DNA of 64,000 bases from Pseudothauera hydrothermalis (lineage in GTDB: Bacteria > Pseudomonadota > Gammaproteobacteria > Burkholderiales > Rhodocyclaceae). Location of the stretch: assembly GCF_003345255.1 (NCBI RefSeq), contig NZ_CP029331.1:744001-808000 (forward strand). Direction: 5' to 3'. The position numbers and the translations under genes are program-made. Positions within the stretch are counted from its first letter, which is position 1. Each line of letters begins with the position of its first letter. Under the pieces are notes generated by a model, which saw only the letters and a program-made list of their open reading frames with translations, searched no databases and was not told the DNA's origin. Positions 47,925 to 59,360 of the stretch are shown in pieces.

Positions 47925-49211
47925 ATGACCAACACGATTGCAATTTTCGGCCTGCTCGTCGTCCTGATGGCGATCGGCATGCCGGTCGGGGTGGCGCTCG
48001 GCCTCACCGTGCTGAGCTTCATGTTCATTTTCACCGATGTGCCGCTGGAATCGGTGGCGCTGAAGATGTTCACCGGCATCGAGAAGTTCGAGATCATGGC
48101 CATCCCGTTCTTCATCCTTGCCGGCAACTTCCTCACCCACGGCGGCGTGGCGCGGCGCATGATCAACTTTGCCACCGCCATGGTCGGCCACCTACGCGGC
48201 GGGCTGGGCATGAGCTCGGTGCTGGCCTGCGCGCTGTTCGCGGCGGTGTCGGGTTCCAGCCCGGCCACTGTGGTGGCGATCGGCTCGATCCTGATTCCGG
48301 CCATGCTCAAGCAAGGCTTTTCGCTGCGTTTCGCTTCCGGCGTGGTGGCTTCGGCAGGCGGCCTGGGTATCTTGATTCCGCCGTCCATCGTCATGGTGAT
48401 GTACGCGGTGACCACCAACTCCTCGGTGGGCGCGCTGTTCATGGCCGGCGTCATCCCAGGCTTGTTGCTGGCCTTCATGCTGGGGCTGTGTACCTGGTAT
48501 GTGGCCCGCAAACGCAACTTCCCGACGCTGCCGGCAGCCACCTGGGGCGAGCGTTTTGCGGCCTTCCGTAAAGCGTTCTGGGGCTTGATGCTGATCGTGG
48601 TGGTGATGGGCGGCATCTACTCCGGTTTGTTTACCCCGACCGAGGCTGCGGCGATGAGCGCGGTCTATGCTTTTTTCATCGCGGTGTTCGTCTATAAGGA
48701 TCTCACCTTCAAGCAGATTCCGCGGGTGCTGCTGGATTCGGCGAACATGAGCGCGATGCTCTTGTTCATCATCGCCAGCGCGGTGTTGTTTTCCTTCATC
48801 CTGACCAGCGAGCAGATTCCGCAGCGTATGGCCGATGCGATCGTGGCCAGCGGCCTGGGCGTGGTCGGTTTTCTGATTGTGGTCAACATTTTGCTGCTTC
48901 TGGCCGGTGCGCTGATGGAGCCGTCCTCGGTGATCCTGATCCTTGCGCCCATCCTGTTCCCGGTGGCGGTGGCGCTGGGCATCGATCCGATCCACTTCGG
49001 CGTGATGATCGTGGTAAACATGGAGATCGGCATGATCACCCCGCCGGTGGGGCTCAACCTGTTCGTGGCCAGCGGCATTACCAATGCGGGCCTGACCGAG
49101 ATGAGCAAGGCGGTGCTGCCTTGGCTCTACACTATGCTGGTGTTTCTGATGATGATCACCTACATTCCGGAAATCTCGCTGTTCTTGCCGCGGGCTTTGG
49201 GTATGATGTAA
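47925..49211 (+). CDS. dctM: TRAP transporter large permease, DctM type
   Basis: Main membrane channel subunit for proton/sodium-driven dicarboxylate uptake. 428 residues, about twelve hydrophobic segments. Family motifs are visible: GMPVGVALGLTVL, AVSGSSPATVVAIG, LGILIPPSIVMVMYAV and ITPPVGLNLFVASG. It begins 15 bases after dctQ, with CGGGAG upstream. Confidence 0.95.
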   Translation: MTNTIAIFGLLVVLMAIGMPVGVALGLTVLSFMFIFTDVPLESVALKMFTGIEKFEIMAIPFFILAGNFLTHGGVARRMINFATAMVGHLRGGLGMSSVLACALFAAVSGSSPATVVAIGSILIPAMLKQGFSLRFASGVVASAGGLGILIPPSIVMVMYAVTTNSSVGALFMAGVIPGLLLAFMLGLCTWYVARKRNFPTLPAATWGERFAAFRKAFWGLMLIVVVMGGIYSGLFTPTEAAAMSAVYAFFIAVFVYKDLTFKQIPRVLLDSANMSAMLLFIIASAVLFSFILTSEQIPQRMADAIVASGLGVVGFLIVVNILLLLAGALMEPSSVILILAPILFPVAVALGIDPIHFGVMIVVNMEIGMITPPVGLNLFVASGITNAGLTEMSKAVLPWLYTMLVFLMMITYIPEISLFLPRALGMM

Positions 49212-49239
49212 GCGCCGGTACGGCACGCACCGTATCTTG

Positions 49240-49266
49240 CAGGCCCGGCCCCATGTGCCGGGCCTG
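49240..49266 (+). terminator. dctPQM operon hairpin terminator
   Basis: CAGGCCCGGC (49240-49249) and GCCGGGCCTG (49257-49266) form a perfect 10-bp stem with a 7-base loop. The following T content is low (TTGCCGTCTTG), so termination may be partial. Confidence 0.55.
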
Positions 49267-49325
49267 TTGCCGTCTTGAGCCGATCGCCGCGGCACGATAG
49301 CGGATCGATTTCTGTCTGAGTCCAG

Positions 49326-50441
49326 ATGGCGCCCGAAGGCCAAGGTGACAAAGCGAGCGTGCGCAAGATCATCCACGTTGATTGCGACTGCTTTTACGCG
49401 GCAATTGAGGTGCGCGATGCGCCGGAGCTGGCCGGGCGCCCGGTGGCGGTGGGTGGGCGGCCGGGCGCGCGCGGGGTGATTGCCACCTGTAATTATGAAG
49501 CGCGTGCTTATGGCGTGCGGTCGGCCATGTCCTCGGCTCATGCGCTGCGCTTATGTCCGCAGCTTGTATTGCTGCCGCCGGATTTTGAGCGTTACCGTGC
49601 TGCTTCACGCCAGATTTTGGCGATCTACCGCGACTACACACCGCGGGTCGAACCGCTGTCGCTTGATGAAGCGTATCTGGATGTCAGCGGGGTGGCGCGC
49701 TGCCGCGGCTCGGCTACCCTGATGGCGCAGGAAATCCGCGCGCGCATCCATCGGGAGGTGGGCATTACCGCCTCGGCCGGCATTGCCCCCAATAAATTCA
49801 TTGCCAAGGTAGCCAGCGACTGGAACAAGCCCAACGGGCAATTCGTGGTGCGTCCGGAGGAGGTGGATGCCTTCGTTGCCGCACTGCCGGTGAGCAAACT
49901 CTTTGGCGTCGGCAAGGTCACTGCGGCCCGACTGCAAGCCTTGGGGGTCAGCACCTGCGGCGAGTTGCGCGCTTGGAGCGAGGCCGCCCTGGTGGCCGAG
50001 TTCGGCCGTTTCGGTGCCAGCCTTTATCGCCTCTGCCGCGGGGAGGATAACCGCCCGGTGGTGCCCGAGCGCAGACGCAAGTCGTTGTCGGTGGAAACCA
50101 CGTTCGCGAACGATCTGCCGGATCTTGCCGCCTGTATGGCCGCGTTGCCGGCGCTGTTGGCCGATTTCATGCGTCGGTATCGGCGTGCGGCCGATGCCGG
50201 CGCGGTGTGCAAAGCTTTTGTCAAGGTAAAGTTTGCGGACTTTACCCAGACCACGGTGGAGCGTGCCACAGTCCAGCCTTCCGCCGCGCTGTGGCAGACG
50301 CTGCTGGCGGCGGGCTATGCGCGTAAAGCGCTGCCGGTACGCCTGCTTGGTATCGGCGTGCGTTATGCCGATGCGCCCGACGACGACACCCAGCTCGAGC
50401 TATTCGCCCCCGAAGCCGTCGGCGCGGTCGGCAACGATTGA
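49326..50441 (+). CDS. dinB: DNA polymerase IV
   Basis: Y-family translesion polymerase. 371 residues. The catalytic acidic residues lie in HVDCDCFYAAIE and LSLDEAYLDVS, and a C-terminal beta-clamp binding peptide QLELF is present near residue 360. ATG 49326 gives a short extra N-terminus; GTG at 49359 would give the compact start seen in E. coli (VRKIIHVDCD), so either is possible. No LexA box was recognised upstream. Confidence 0.94.
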   Translation: MAPEGQGDKASVRKIIHVDCDCFYAAIEVRDAPELAGRPVAVGGRPGARGVIATCNYEARAYGVRSAMSSAHALRLCPQLVLLPPDFERYRAASRQILAIYRDYTPRVEPLSLDEAYLDVSGVARCRGSATLMAQEIRARIHREVGITASAGIAPNKFIAKVASDWNKPNGQFVVRPEEVDAFVAALPVSKLFGVGKVTAARLQALGVSTCGELRAWSEAALVAEFGRFGASLYRLCRGEDNRPVVPERRRKSLSVETTFANDLPDLAACMAALPALLADFMRRYRRAADAGAVCKAFVKVKFADFTQTTVERATVQPSAALWQTLLAAGYARKALPVRLLGIGVRYADAPDDDTQLELFAPEAVGAVGND

Positions 50442-50501
50442 CCCCGCTGGCATCCTTGGGGATACTGGCCCGCTCGCTTGCAGCCTATTGGCCAACGACA
50501 C

Positions 50502-52016
50502 GTGAATCCGCTCACCGAGTTCTACAACACGTTGCAGCACGCTTTTCGCAATTTGCTGCCCATTGTGGCGGTGGTGGCTTTTTTCCAGGCCGCAGTGATG
50601 CGCCAGGTGCCCGACGATCTGCTGGCCATGGCGTTCGGCCTGCTGGTGGTGGTGTTCGGCGTGGCCTTGTTTTTGCAAGGGTTGGAACTGGGCATTTTCC
50701 CAATCGGCAAGAATCTTTCGAATGAGTTTGCCAAGCGGGGCTCTTTGCCATTGCTGATGAGCTTCGGCTTTGCGCTGGGGTTTGCCGCGGTGGTGGCCGA
50801 GCCGGCGCTGATTGCGGTGGCCACTCAGGCCGAGACGATCAGCGGCGGGCGTATCGACGGGCTCACCCTGCGTATTCTGGTGGCGCTATCGGTGGGGGTG
50901 GTGGTGGCGCTTGGCGTGGTGCGCACCATTCTGGGTCATTCGCTGCACGGATACATGATCGTCGGCTATCTGCTGGTGGTTTTTGTCACTTTTTTCGCGC
51001 CAGAAGAGATCGTCGGCTTGGCCTACGATTCCGGCGGCGTGACCACCAACATCGTCACCGTGCCGTTGGTCGCTTCGCTGGGCATCGGTCTGGCGATGTC
51101 GATCCGGGGGCGCAATCCGTTGACCCATGGCTTCGGTCTGGTGGCGCTGGCAGTCATGGTGCCGATGATCTCGGTCCAGTTGTACGGCGTGGCGGTCTAC
51201 CGCTTCGGTGACGGCGCCCCCGTCGAAAGTGTGGTCGCCGCGGCAAATGCTGCGCCGGCAGCCCAGAGCGGGGCGGCTGGCGTGGGGCGCTTGCTGCTGG
51301 ACATGCTCACCGACTTGCTGGGCATGTTCCGCGATGTGCTGCCGATCATCAGTGTGGTGCTGTTTTTCCAGTACGTGGTGATCCGTAAGCCGCTCGCCCA
51401 TCTTCACAAGGTGGCAGGCGGCTTCGTGTTGGTGATCGTTGGGCTCTACGCCTTTGTGGTCGGTCTCAAGCTCGGTCTGTTTCCGATCGGCCGCAGCATG
51501 GCGGAGCAGTTGATCGCGCTGCCCAACGTGTTCTGGGTGTATCTCTTTGCCTTTTCAATCGGGTTTGCCACCACGATGGCCGAGCCGGCGCTGATTGCCA
51601 TTGGCCAGAAGGCCGAAGAGGCCGGTAAGGGTAAGCTCGACGGCAACCGTATTCGCCTGCTGGTGGCCATCGGGGTGGCAATCGGCATCACCGTCGGGGT
51701 GCATCGGATCATTGCCGGCGGGTCGATCCACTACTACATCATGGCCGGTTACGCGGTGGTGATTCTGCTGACCTGGGTGGCGCCGCGTTACATCGTGCCG
51801 CTGGCTTTCGACCTCGGAGGGGTGACCACCTCCGAGGTCACCGTGCCCTTGGTCACCGCATTGGGCATAGGACTGGCCACCAGCATTCCGGGACGTAACG
51901 TGCTGGTCGACGGCTTCGGCCTGATCGCTTTCGCGTCTATTTTTCCGATCATCACCGTGATGTTGTACGCCATCGTCGTGGAACGGGCCCTGCGGTCCGA
52001 AGGAGCTAGCACATGA
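50502..52016 (+). CDS. DUF1538 integral membrane protein, internally duplicated
   Basis: Multi-pass membrane protein of unknown function, about 504 residues. Two homologous halves are clear, offset by about 261 residues. Each opens with FRnnLPI, then holds GLxLGxFPIG, AEPALIA (near 100 and 361), a DxGGVTTxxVTVPLV block (near 176 and 437) and GIGLAxSIxGRN. The conserved polar and glycine motifs inside membrane regions look like a transporter or channel with two-fold pseudosymmetry. The start is uncertain: GTG 50502 or TTG 50478, neither with a strong ribosome binding site. The stop overlaps the next gene as ATGA. Confidence 0.85.
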   Translation: MNPLTEFYNTLQHAFRNLLPIVAVVAFFQAAVMRQVPDDLLAMAFGLLVVVFGVALFLQGLELGIFPIGKNLSNEFAKRGSLPLLMSFGFALGFAAVVAEPALIAVATQAETISGGRIDGLTLRILVALSVGVVVALGVVRTILGHSLHGYMIVGYLLVVFVTFFAPEEIVGLAYDSGGVTTNIVTVPLVASLGIGLAMSIRGRNPLTHGFGLVALAVMVPMISVQLYGVAVYRFGDGAPVESVVAAANAAPAAQSGAAGVGRLLLDMLTDLLGMFRDVLPIISVVLFFQYVVIRKPLAHLHKVAGGFVLVIVGLYAFVVGLKLGLFPIGRSMAEQLIALPNVFWVYLFAFSIGFATTMAEPALIAIGQKAEEAGKGKLDGNRIRLLVAIGVAIGITVGVHRIIAGGSIHYYIMAGYAVVILLTWVAPRYIVPLAFDLGGVTTSEVTVPLVTALGIGLATSIPGRNVLVDGFGLIAFASIFPIITVMLYAIVVERALRSEGAST

Positions 52017-52360
52017 AATTTTCCGCTCTCGTGGCCATCCTGGCCGACGATCTGGAAGAAAAAGCGCTGGACGTGGCGCGCGCGGCCGGTGCGGCCGGTG
52101 TCACCATCCTGGACGCGCGTGGCATCGGCGCACAGGAAAAGAAGACCTTTTTCGGGCTGACCTATGAGGGCAGCCAGTCGGTGTTGCTGTTCGTGCTGGA
52201 GAAAAAATTGTCGCTGACCGTGCTCAAGCGCCTGACCGCCGAGCTGGACCTCAAGAACGATTCCCGCGGGGTGGTGTTTACGCTGCCGCTGGAGCACATT
52301 GCCGGCATCGACACCCAGCAAATCGAGCGCTTCGAGCAGCGCATCAAGGACGATATCTAG
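52013..52360 (+). CDS. PII-like regulatory protein
   Basis: 115-residue soluble protein beginning MKFSALVAILADDLEEKALDVARAAG, with the size and alternating alpha/beta pattern of the PII (GlnB/GlnK) superfamily. It lacks the classical uridylylation loop, so it is a divergent member likely to bind a nucleotide or metabolite. Its start overlaps the DUF1538 stop by ATGA, so the two are translated together; an 11-base gap leads to the CBS gene. PII-like proteins usually sit beside the transporter they control. Confidence 0.75.
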   Translation: MKFSALVAILADDLEEKALDVARAAGAAGVTILDARGIGAQEKKTFFGLTYEGSQSVLLFVLEKKLSLTVLKRLTAELDLKNDSRGVVFTLPLEHIAGIDTQQIERFEQRIKDDI

Positions 52361-52371
52361 GAGACAGATAC

Positions 52372-52779
52372 ATGTTGCTGGTCAAGGACATCATGGTGCG
52401 CGAGGTGGTGACCGTGTCGCCGTTTGCCACCATCCGCGAAGCAATGAAGGTGATGAAACAGCACGGGGTGAAGTCGTTAGTGGTGACCAAGCGCCACGAA
52501 CATGACGCCTTTGGCATCATCACCTACACCAATATTCTCAAGACCATCGTGGCCGAGGAAGGCGACATCGACCTGATCAACGTCTATGACATCTGCGCCA
52601 AACCGGCCATTTCGATCTCACGCGAGGTGGAGATCAAGCATGCGGCGCGGATGATGGTCAATCTCGGTATTCGCCGTCTGATCGTCACTGCGACCAATGA
52701 GCTGGCCGGTATTGTCACCATGGACGACATTGTCGGTGCCATCCTGGAGATGGCTGACGGCGAAAATCTGATGCGTTGA
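52372..52779 (+). CDS. two-CBS-domain regulatory protein
   Basis: 135 residues consisting of two CBS motifs only (about 1-60 with GIITYTNILK, about 70-130 with GIVTMDDIVG). Such pairs bind AMP, ATP, SAM or similar ligands. TAGGAGACAG lies before the ATG. Third gene of the DUF1538 / PII-like / CBS unit, so it is probably a second ligand sensor for the same membrane protein. Confidence 0.9.
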   Translation: MLLVKDIMVREVVTVSPFATIREAMKVMKQHGVKSLVVTKRHEHDAFGIITYTNILKTIVAEEGDIDLINVYDICAKPAISISREVEIKHAARMMVNLGIRRLIVTATNELAGIVTMDDIVGAILEMADGENLMR

Positions 52780-52790
52780 GCGCGGTCCGA

Positions 52791-52819
52791 GGCGCGCCGC
52801 TGGAAACAGGCGGCGCGCC
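52791..52819. terminator. GC-rich hairpin between the CBS gene and the adenosyltransferase gene
   Basis: GGCGCGCCGC (52791-52800) and GCGGCGCGCC (52810-52819) form a perfect 10-bp stem with a 9-base loop, between two convergent genes. No T tract follows directly. Confidence 0.4.
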
Positions 52820-52831
52820 GGCGCTGCCGAC

Positions 52832-53383
52832 TCAAGCGTTTTTGCCCTTTTGCCACAGCACGTCGCCGCGGCCGCCGGCACGGTTGAGCGCACGACCCAG
52901 CACAAATAGCAGGTCAGACAGTCGGTTGAGATACTGGCGCGGTGCATCATTGACCGCTTCCTCCAGCGCCAGCCCGACCAGCGTGCGTTCGGCGCGGCGG
53001 CATACGGTGCGCGCCAGATGCGCCAGCGCGGCAGCGCGGGTGCCGCCCGGGAGGATGAAATCCTTGAGCGGCGGCAGCGGCTCGTTGAAATGGTCGAGCG
53101 CGCGTTCCAGCCGTTCCACCTGATTGGCGCTGATCATGCTCATGCCGGGAATGCAGACCTCGCCACCGAGATCGAACAGATCATTCTGTACATCGGTAAG
53201 CAGGGCGCGCACTTCCTCGGGCAGCGTCTCGGTGAGCAGCACACCGATGACCGCATTGAGTTCATCGACTTCGCCCAGGCTGTGGATGCGCAAGCTGTTT
53301 TTCGATACCCGCTTGCCGTCGCCCAGACCGGTGGTGCCGGCGTCCCCGGTGCGGGTGTAGATTTTGGAAAGACGGTGTCCCAT
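52832..53383 (-). CDS. PduO-type cob(I)alamin adenosyltransferase
   Basis: Makes adenosylcobalamin from cob(I)alamin and ATP. 183 residues. The ATP-binding N-terminus YTRTGDAGTTGLGDGKRVSK and the conserved GEVDELNAVIG, FILPGGT and RRAERTL motifs are present. No cobalamin riboswitch is visible in its short leader. It serves B12-dependent enzymes that are not in this window. Confidence 0.94.
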   Translation of the reverse strand: MGHRLSKIYTRTGDAGTTGLGDGKRVSKNSLRIHSLGEVDELNAVIGVLLTETLPEEVRALLTDVQNDLFDLGGEVCIPGMSMISANQVERLERALDHFNEPLPPLKDFILPGGTRAAALAHLARTVCRRAERTLVGLALEEAVNDAPRQYLNRLSDLLFVLGRALNRAGGRGDVLWQKGKNA

Positions 53384-53401
53384 GCTGATTCCTGCGGTGA
53401 G

Positions 53402-53422
53402 TTGACGCGAACGTCAATTATA
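53402..53422. promoter_or_regulatory. pduO-type gene -10 box with an overlapping inverted repeat
   Basis: On the minus strand TATAAT occupies 53417-53422. Directly downstream is the perfect inverted repeat TTGACG-CGAA-CGTCAA (53402-53417), which covers the likely start site. The region is shared with the divergent alaS gene. It could be an operator or a hairpin in the 5' end of the mRNA. Confidence 0.45.
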
Positions 53423-53543
53423 GGGGCGCGTGCATTCCGCGCATGGCCCGGCAGGCGTGCAGGCTCGTGATAGACTGGTGCATTCGCCTGCAATCTCAAG
53501 GCATACTCAGCCTAGCTATCCTGCCTCGCAATACATCGACCCC

Positions 53544-56165
<2,622 letters not shown>

Positions 56166-56250
56166 TCGGCACCTCGACTGCCTTCAAAACCGCCGTGCCG
56201 CGGCGCGAATGTCGGCTTGAGTTTGGCAAATCGGGGCCGTTAATGAACGG

Positions 56251-57795
56251 ATGAGCCCTCGTCGCCGTTTGCTCCCGCTCGGTATCGCCACGCTGCCTGC
56301 TTGGCTGGGTAGCGTGGCGCCGGCCCACGCAAATGGCCCTCTCAGCCTGGATGGCGGGGCGAATGCTTTGCCGGCCACCACGGCGTTTCTGCTGTTTGGC
56401 GCCGTGCTGGGCTTGCTGGTGCTCGGCGCGGTGGTGGTCGCCTTGATCCGCAGCAACCGCCGTCTGGCGCAGACCTTGGCCGAGCGTCGGCGGGACGAGG
56501 CCATCATGCGTTCGACCATGGAAAACATGGCTGAAGCGGTGATCATGGTCGATGCCCGACTGCGGCTGACCAGTTTCAATCAGCGCTTCATCGACTTCAC
56601 CGGTTTCGATCCGGAATTTCTCTCCAGCCAGCCGCCTTATGAAGAAGTATTGCGGCGATGGGCGCGTGAGAACCAGCTCCCGGATACCTTGCTGCAGCGT
56701 GCTATGCTGCGTGCCCGCACCCGGGAGCCCTTTCGCCACACCTTCGAGCATCGTGGGCGCGACTATGAAGGCAAGCATGTTCCGCTGCCAGGAGGCGGCT
56801 TCGTGCGCACGATTTCGGATGTCACCGAGCAACATCGCGCGGAAGAGGTGCTGCGTGACAGCGAGGCGCGGCTGCGGCAGTTGCTCACGCTGGCACCGAC
56901 CGCCATCGTGGTGTCGGATGCCCGGGATGGCCGGGTGCTTTTTGCCAACCCGAAAGCAGCCGACACTGCCGGTCTGGATGTGGCGGCGCTATGCAGCCGC
57001 ACCGTGGTCGATTTCTACGTGCATGATGAGGATCGCATCCGGATTCAACAGCTGCTCAATCAGCACGGCGCGGTCAATGATCTAGAAGTGCGCCTGCAGC
57101 GGGCCAATGGGCAGCCGATCTGGGCCTTGGTGTCGGCCATGCTGGGCGAGTTTGGCGGCCGCGCAGCGGTCATTGCGGCAATCAACGACATCACCGCGCG
57201 CAAACAAATGGAACAGGCGCTGGAGCGCGCCCGCCAGGAGCTGGAAGCGGCCAACCAGCAGATGCGCCGTGCCAATGCGGAACTTGCTCTAGCCGCCTCG
57301 ACCGACCGCCTCACCGGTCTGGCCAACCGTCGCCGTCTGGAAGAAGCGGCCGAGGCCGAGCTGTCGCGTGCGCGTCGCCACCGGCATCCGCTGAGCGTGG
57401 TGCTGTTCGATGTGGATTGGTTCAAGTCGGTCAACGACCGCTATGGTCATGAGGTGGGCGACGCCGTGCTGCGTGAGGTGGCCAGCCGCCTGGGTGGGCA
57501 ATTGCGGGCCTCCGATCTTCTGGCGCGCTGGGGTGGGGAGGAATTTTTGCTGCTTGCCCCCGCCACCGCGCTGGCCGAAGCGCTGGTCGTGGCCGAGAAG
57601 ATGCGCCGCCTGATCGCAGTAACGCCTTTTCCGGTTGCGGGCGCGCTGAGCGCGAGCTTTGGCGTGGCCCAATACAACGGCAGCGAAACGTTTTCCGCCT
57701 TGGTGGCGCGCGCCGACCGTGCGCTCTACCGCGCCAAGGATGGCGGACGCAACCGGGTGGAGTGGGCCGGCGAGGACGAGCGGGTGGGCGGCTGA
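56251..57795 (+). CDS. membrane PAS-GGDEF diguanylate cyclase
   Basis: Makes cyclic di-GMP from two GTP. 514 residues. A signal-like N-terminus and one transmembrane segment near 46-66 lead into two PAS-type domains (about 85-195 and 200-320), a coiled coil (about 320-350) and a GGDEF domain. The active motif is GGEEF at 428-432, with an RxxD inhibitory site (RASD) five residues before it, so product inhibition is likely. No EAL domain. It follows alaS by 85 bases. Confidence 0.93.
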   Translation: MSPRRRLLPLGIATLPAWLGSVAPAHANGPLSLDGGANALPATTAFLLFGAVLGLLVLGAVVVALIRSNRRLAQTLAERRRDEAIMRSTMENMAEAVIMVDARLRLTSFNQRFIDFTGFDPEFLSSQPPYEEVLRRWARENQLPDTLLQRAMLRARTREPFRHTFEHRGRDYEGKHVPLPGGGFVRTISDVTEQHRAEEVLRDSEARLRQLLTLAPTAIVVSDARDGRVLFANPKAADTAGLDVAALCSRTVVDFYVHDEDRIRIQQLLNQHGAVNDLEVRLQRANGQPIWALVSAMLGEFGGRAAVIAAINDITARKQMEQALERARQELEAANQQMRRANAELALAASTDRLTGLANRRRLEEAAEAELSRARRHRHPLSVVLFDVDWFKSVNDRYGHEVGDAVLREVASRLGGQLRASDLLARWGGEEFLLLAPATALAEALVVAEKMRRLIAVTPFPVAGALSASFGVAQYNGSETFSALVARADRALYRAKDGGRNRVEWAGEDERVGG

Positions 57796-57874
57796 GCGGC
57801 CTGGCGCGCCGATTGGGCCGGCCCGACGGGGCGGCCTGTTAGGTTGAGAACCCAGCCAATTCAGGCACCCCGGT

Positions 57875-59263
57875 TCAGTAGGGCAGCGCCACCCCCGGCC
57901 ATACCCCTTCGATGGCGCGCCGAAAGTCTGCCTGGATGCGCGCCAGCGCTTCGACGTGATCGGCCTCGAAGCGCAGCACCACCACCGGCGTGGTGTTCGA
58001 CGGACGCGCCAGGCCGAAACCGTCCGGGTATTCCACCCGCACACCGTCGATGGTGATCACTTCATCCGCGCCCGTAAAGTGCGCCTGTTCCCGCAAGCGG
58101 CGCACCAGCTCGAAGGGTTCGCCTTCGTTCATACGGATGTTGAGCTCCGGCGTGCTCACCGCGTCCGGCAGGGCGTTGAGCACTGCGCTGGGGTCGGCAT
58201 GGCGGGAAAGAATTTCCAATAAGCGGGCACCGGCGTACAAACCGTCGTCAAAGCCATACCAGCGTTCCTTGAAAAACACATGGCCGCTCATCTCGCCGGC
58301 CAGCGGCGCGCCGGTTTCTTTGAGCTTGGCTTTGACCAGCGCATGGCCGGTGTTCCACATCAGCGGTCGGCCGCCGTGCTGGCGGATCCAGCCGGCCAGA
58401 TTACGGGTGCATTTGACGTCATAGATGATTTCCCCGCCCGGCACCCGGGAGAGCACGTCGGCGGCGAACAGCATCAACTGGCGGTCCGGGTAGATGATCT
58501 GACCGTCCTTGGTGACCACGCCCAGGCGGTCGCCGTCGCCGTCGAAGGCCAGCCCCAGTTCGGCATCGGTCTCACGCAGCACACGGATCACGTCTTGCAG
58601 GTTTTCCGGGCGTGAGGGGTCCGGGTGGTGGTTGGGGAAGCGGCCGTCCACTTCGCAGAATAGCTCGATCACTTCGCAGCCGAGGCGGCGGAAAAGCGTC
58701 GGGGCGATGCTGCCGGCCACACCGTTGCCGCAATCGACGACCACCTTCATCGGCCGGGCGAGCGCGATGTCGTTGCACACACGGTTCAAGTAGGCCGCCT
58801 TAACGTCGGCCTGACGCAACTGGCCGGCGCCGTGGGTCAGATCGTTGTCGGCCAGCCGCCGGCGCAGCGCCTGGATTTGTTCGCCGAACAAGGTTTGGCC
58901 GCCGAGCACCATCTTGAGCCCGTTGTAGTCCGGCGGGTTGTGGCTGCCGGTGACGCTCACGCAAGACTGAGTGCCCAATTCGAAGGCGGCAAAGTAGGTC
59001 AGCGGCGTGGGCACGCAGCCGATATCGACCACGTCGACGCCGGCTGCGCGGATGCCGTTGGCCAAGGCGCTTGCCAATGCCGGGCCGGACAGGCGGCCGT
59101 CGCGTCCGATGGCGATTTCGCGCTGGCCGCGCGCCGCGGCCTCTGAACCCAGCGCGTGGCCGATGGCGCGCACCGCCGCGTCGGTCAGGGTGGTATCGAC
59201 GATGCCGCGGATGTCATAGGCTTTGAAGATTTCCGGAGCGGGTAGGGCGTAGAGCGAAGTCAT
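57875..59263 (-). CDS. algC: phosphomannomutase/phosphoglucomutase
   Basis: Interconverts hexose 1- and 6-phosphates for surface sugar synthesis. 462 residues, same length as AlgC-type enzymes. The phosphoserine loop is TGSHNPPDYNGLK near residue 105, the metal site is DGDGDRLG near 245, and the sugar site GEMSGHVFFKERW lies near 320. Gene symbol by family resemblance; dual specificity is expected but not proven. Confidence 0.92.
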   Translation of the reverse strand: MTSLYALPAPEIFKAYDIRGIVDTTLTDAAVRAIGHALGSEAAARGQREIAIGRDGRLSGPALASALANGIRAAGVDVVDIGCVPTPLTYFAAFELGTQSCVSVTGSHNPPDYNGLKMVLGGQTLFGEQIQALRRRLADNDLTHGAGQLRQADVKAAYLNRVCNDIALARPMKVVVDCGNGVAGSIAPTLFRRLGCEVIELFCEVDGRFPNHHPDPSRPENLQDVIRVLRETDAELGLAFDGDGDRLGVVTKDGQIIYPDRQLMLFAADVLSRVPGGEIIYDVKCTRNLAGWIRQHGGRPLMWNTGHALVKAKLKETGAPLAGEMSGHVFFKERWYGFDDGLYAGARLLEILSRHADPSAVLNALPDAVSTPELNIRMNEGEPFELVRRLREQAHFTGADEVITIDGVRVEYPDGFGLARPSNTTPVVVLRFEADHVEALARIQADFRRAIEGVWPGVALPY

Positions 59264-59360
59264 CGGTGATCCAGTCAGTCAAGCGTTAGGGCGCGAGCAT
59301 TATCCCAGAGGCTGCCGTCGGAATGAACCGGTAGAGGGCGTGCGCGCATCGGCGGGCTTG

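Noticed and set aside
53384-53543. Cobalamin riboswitch before the adenosyltransferase gene
   Set aside because: The leader is too short and no B12-box-like sequence is visible; only a small inverted repeat is present.
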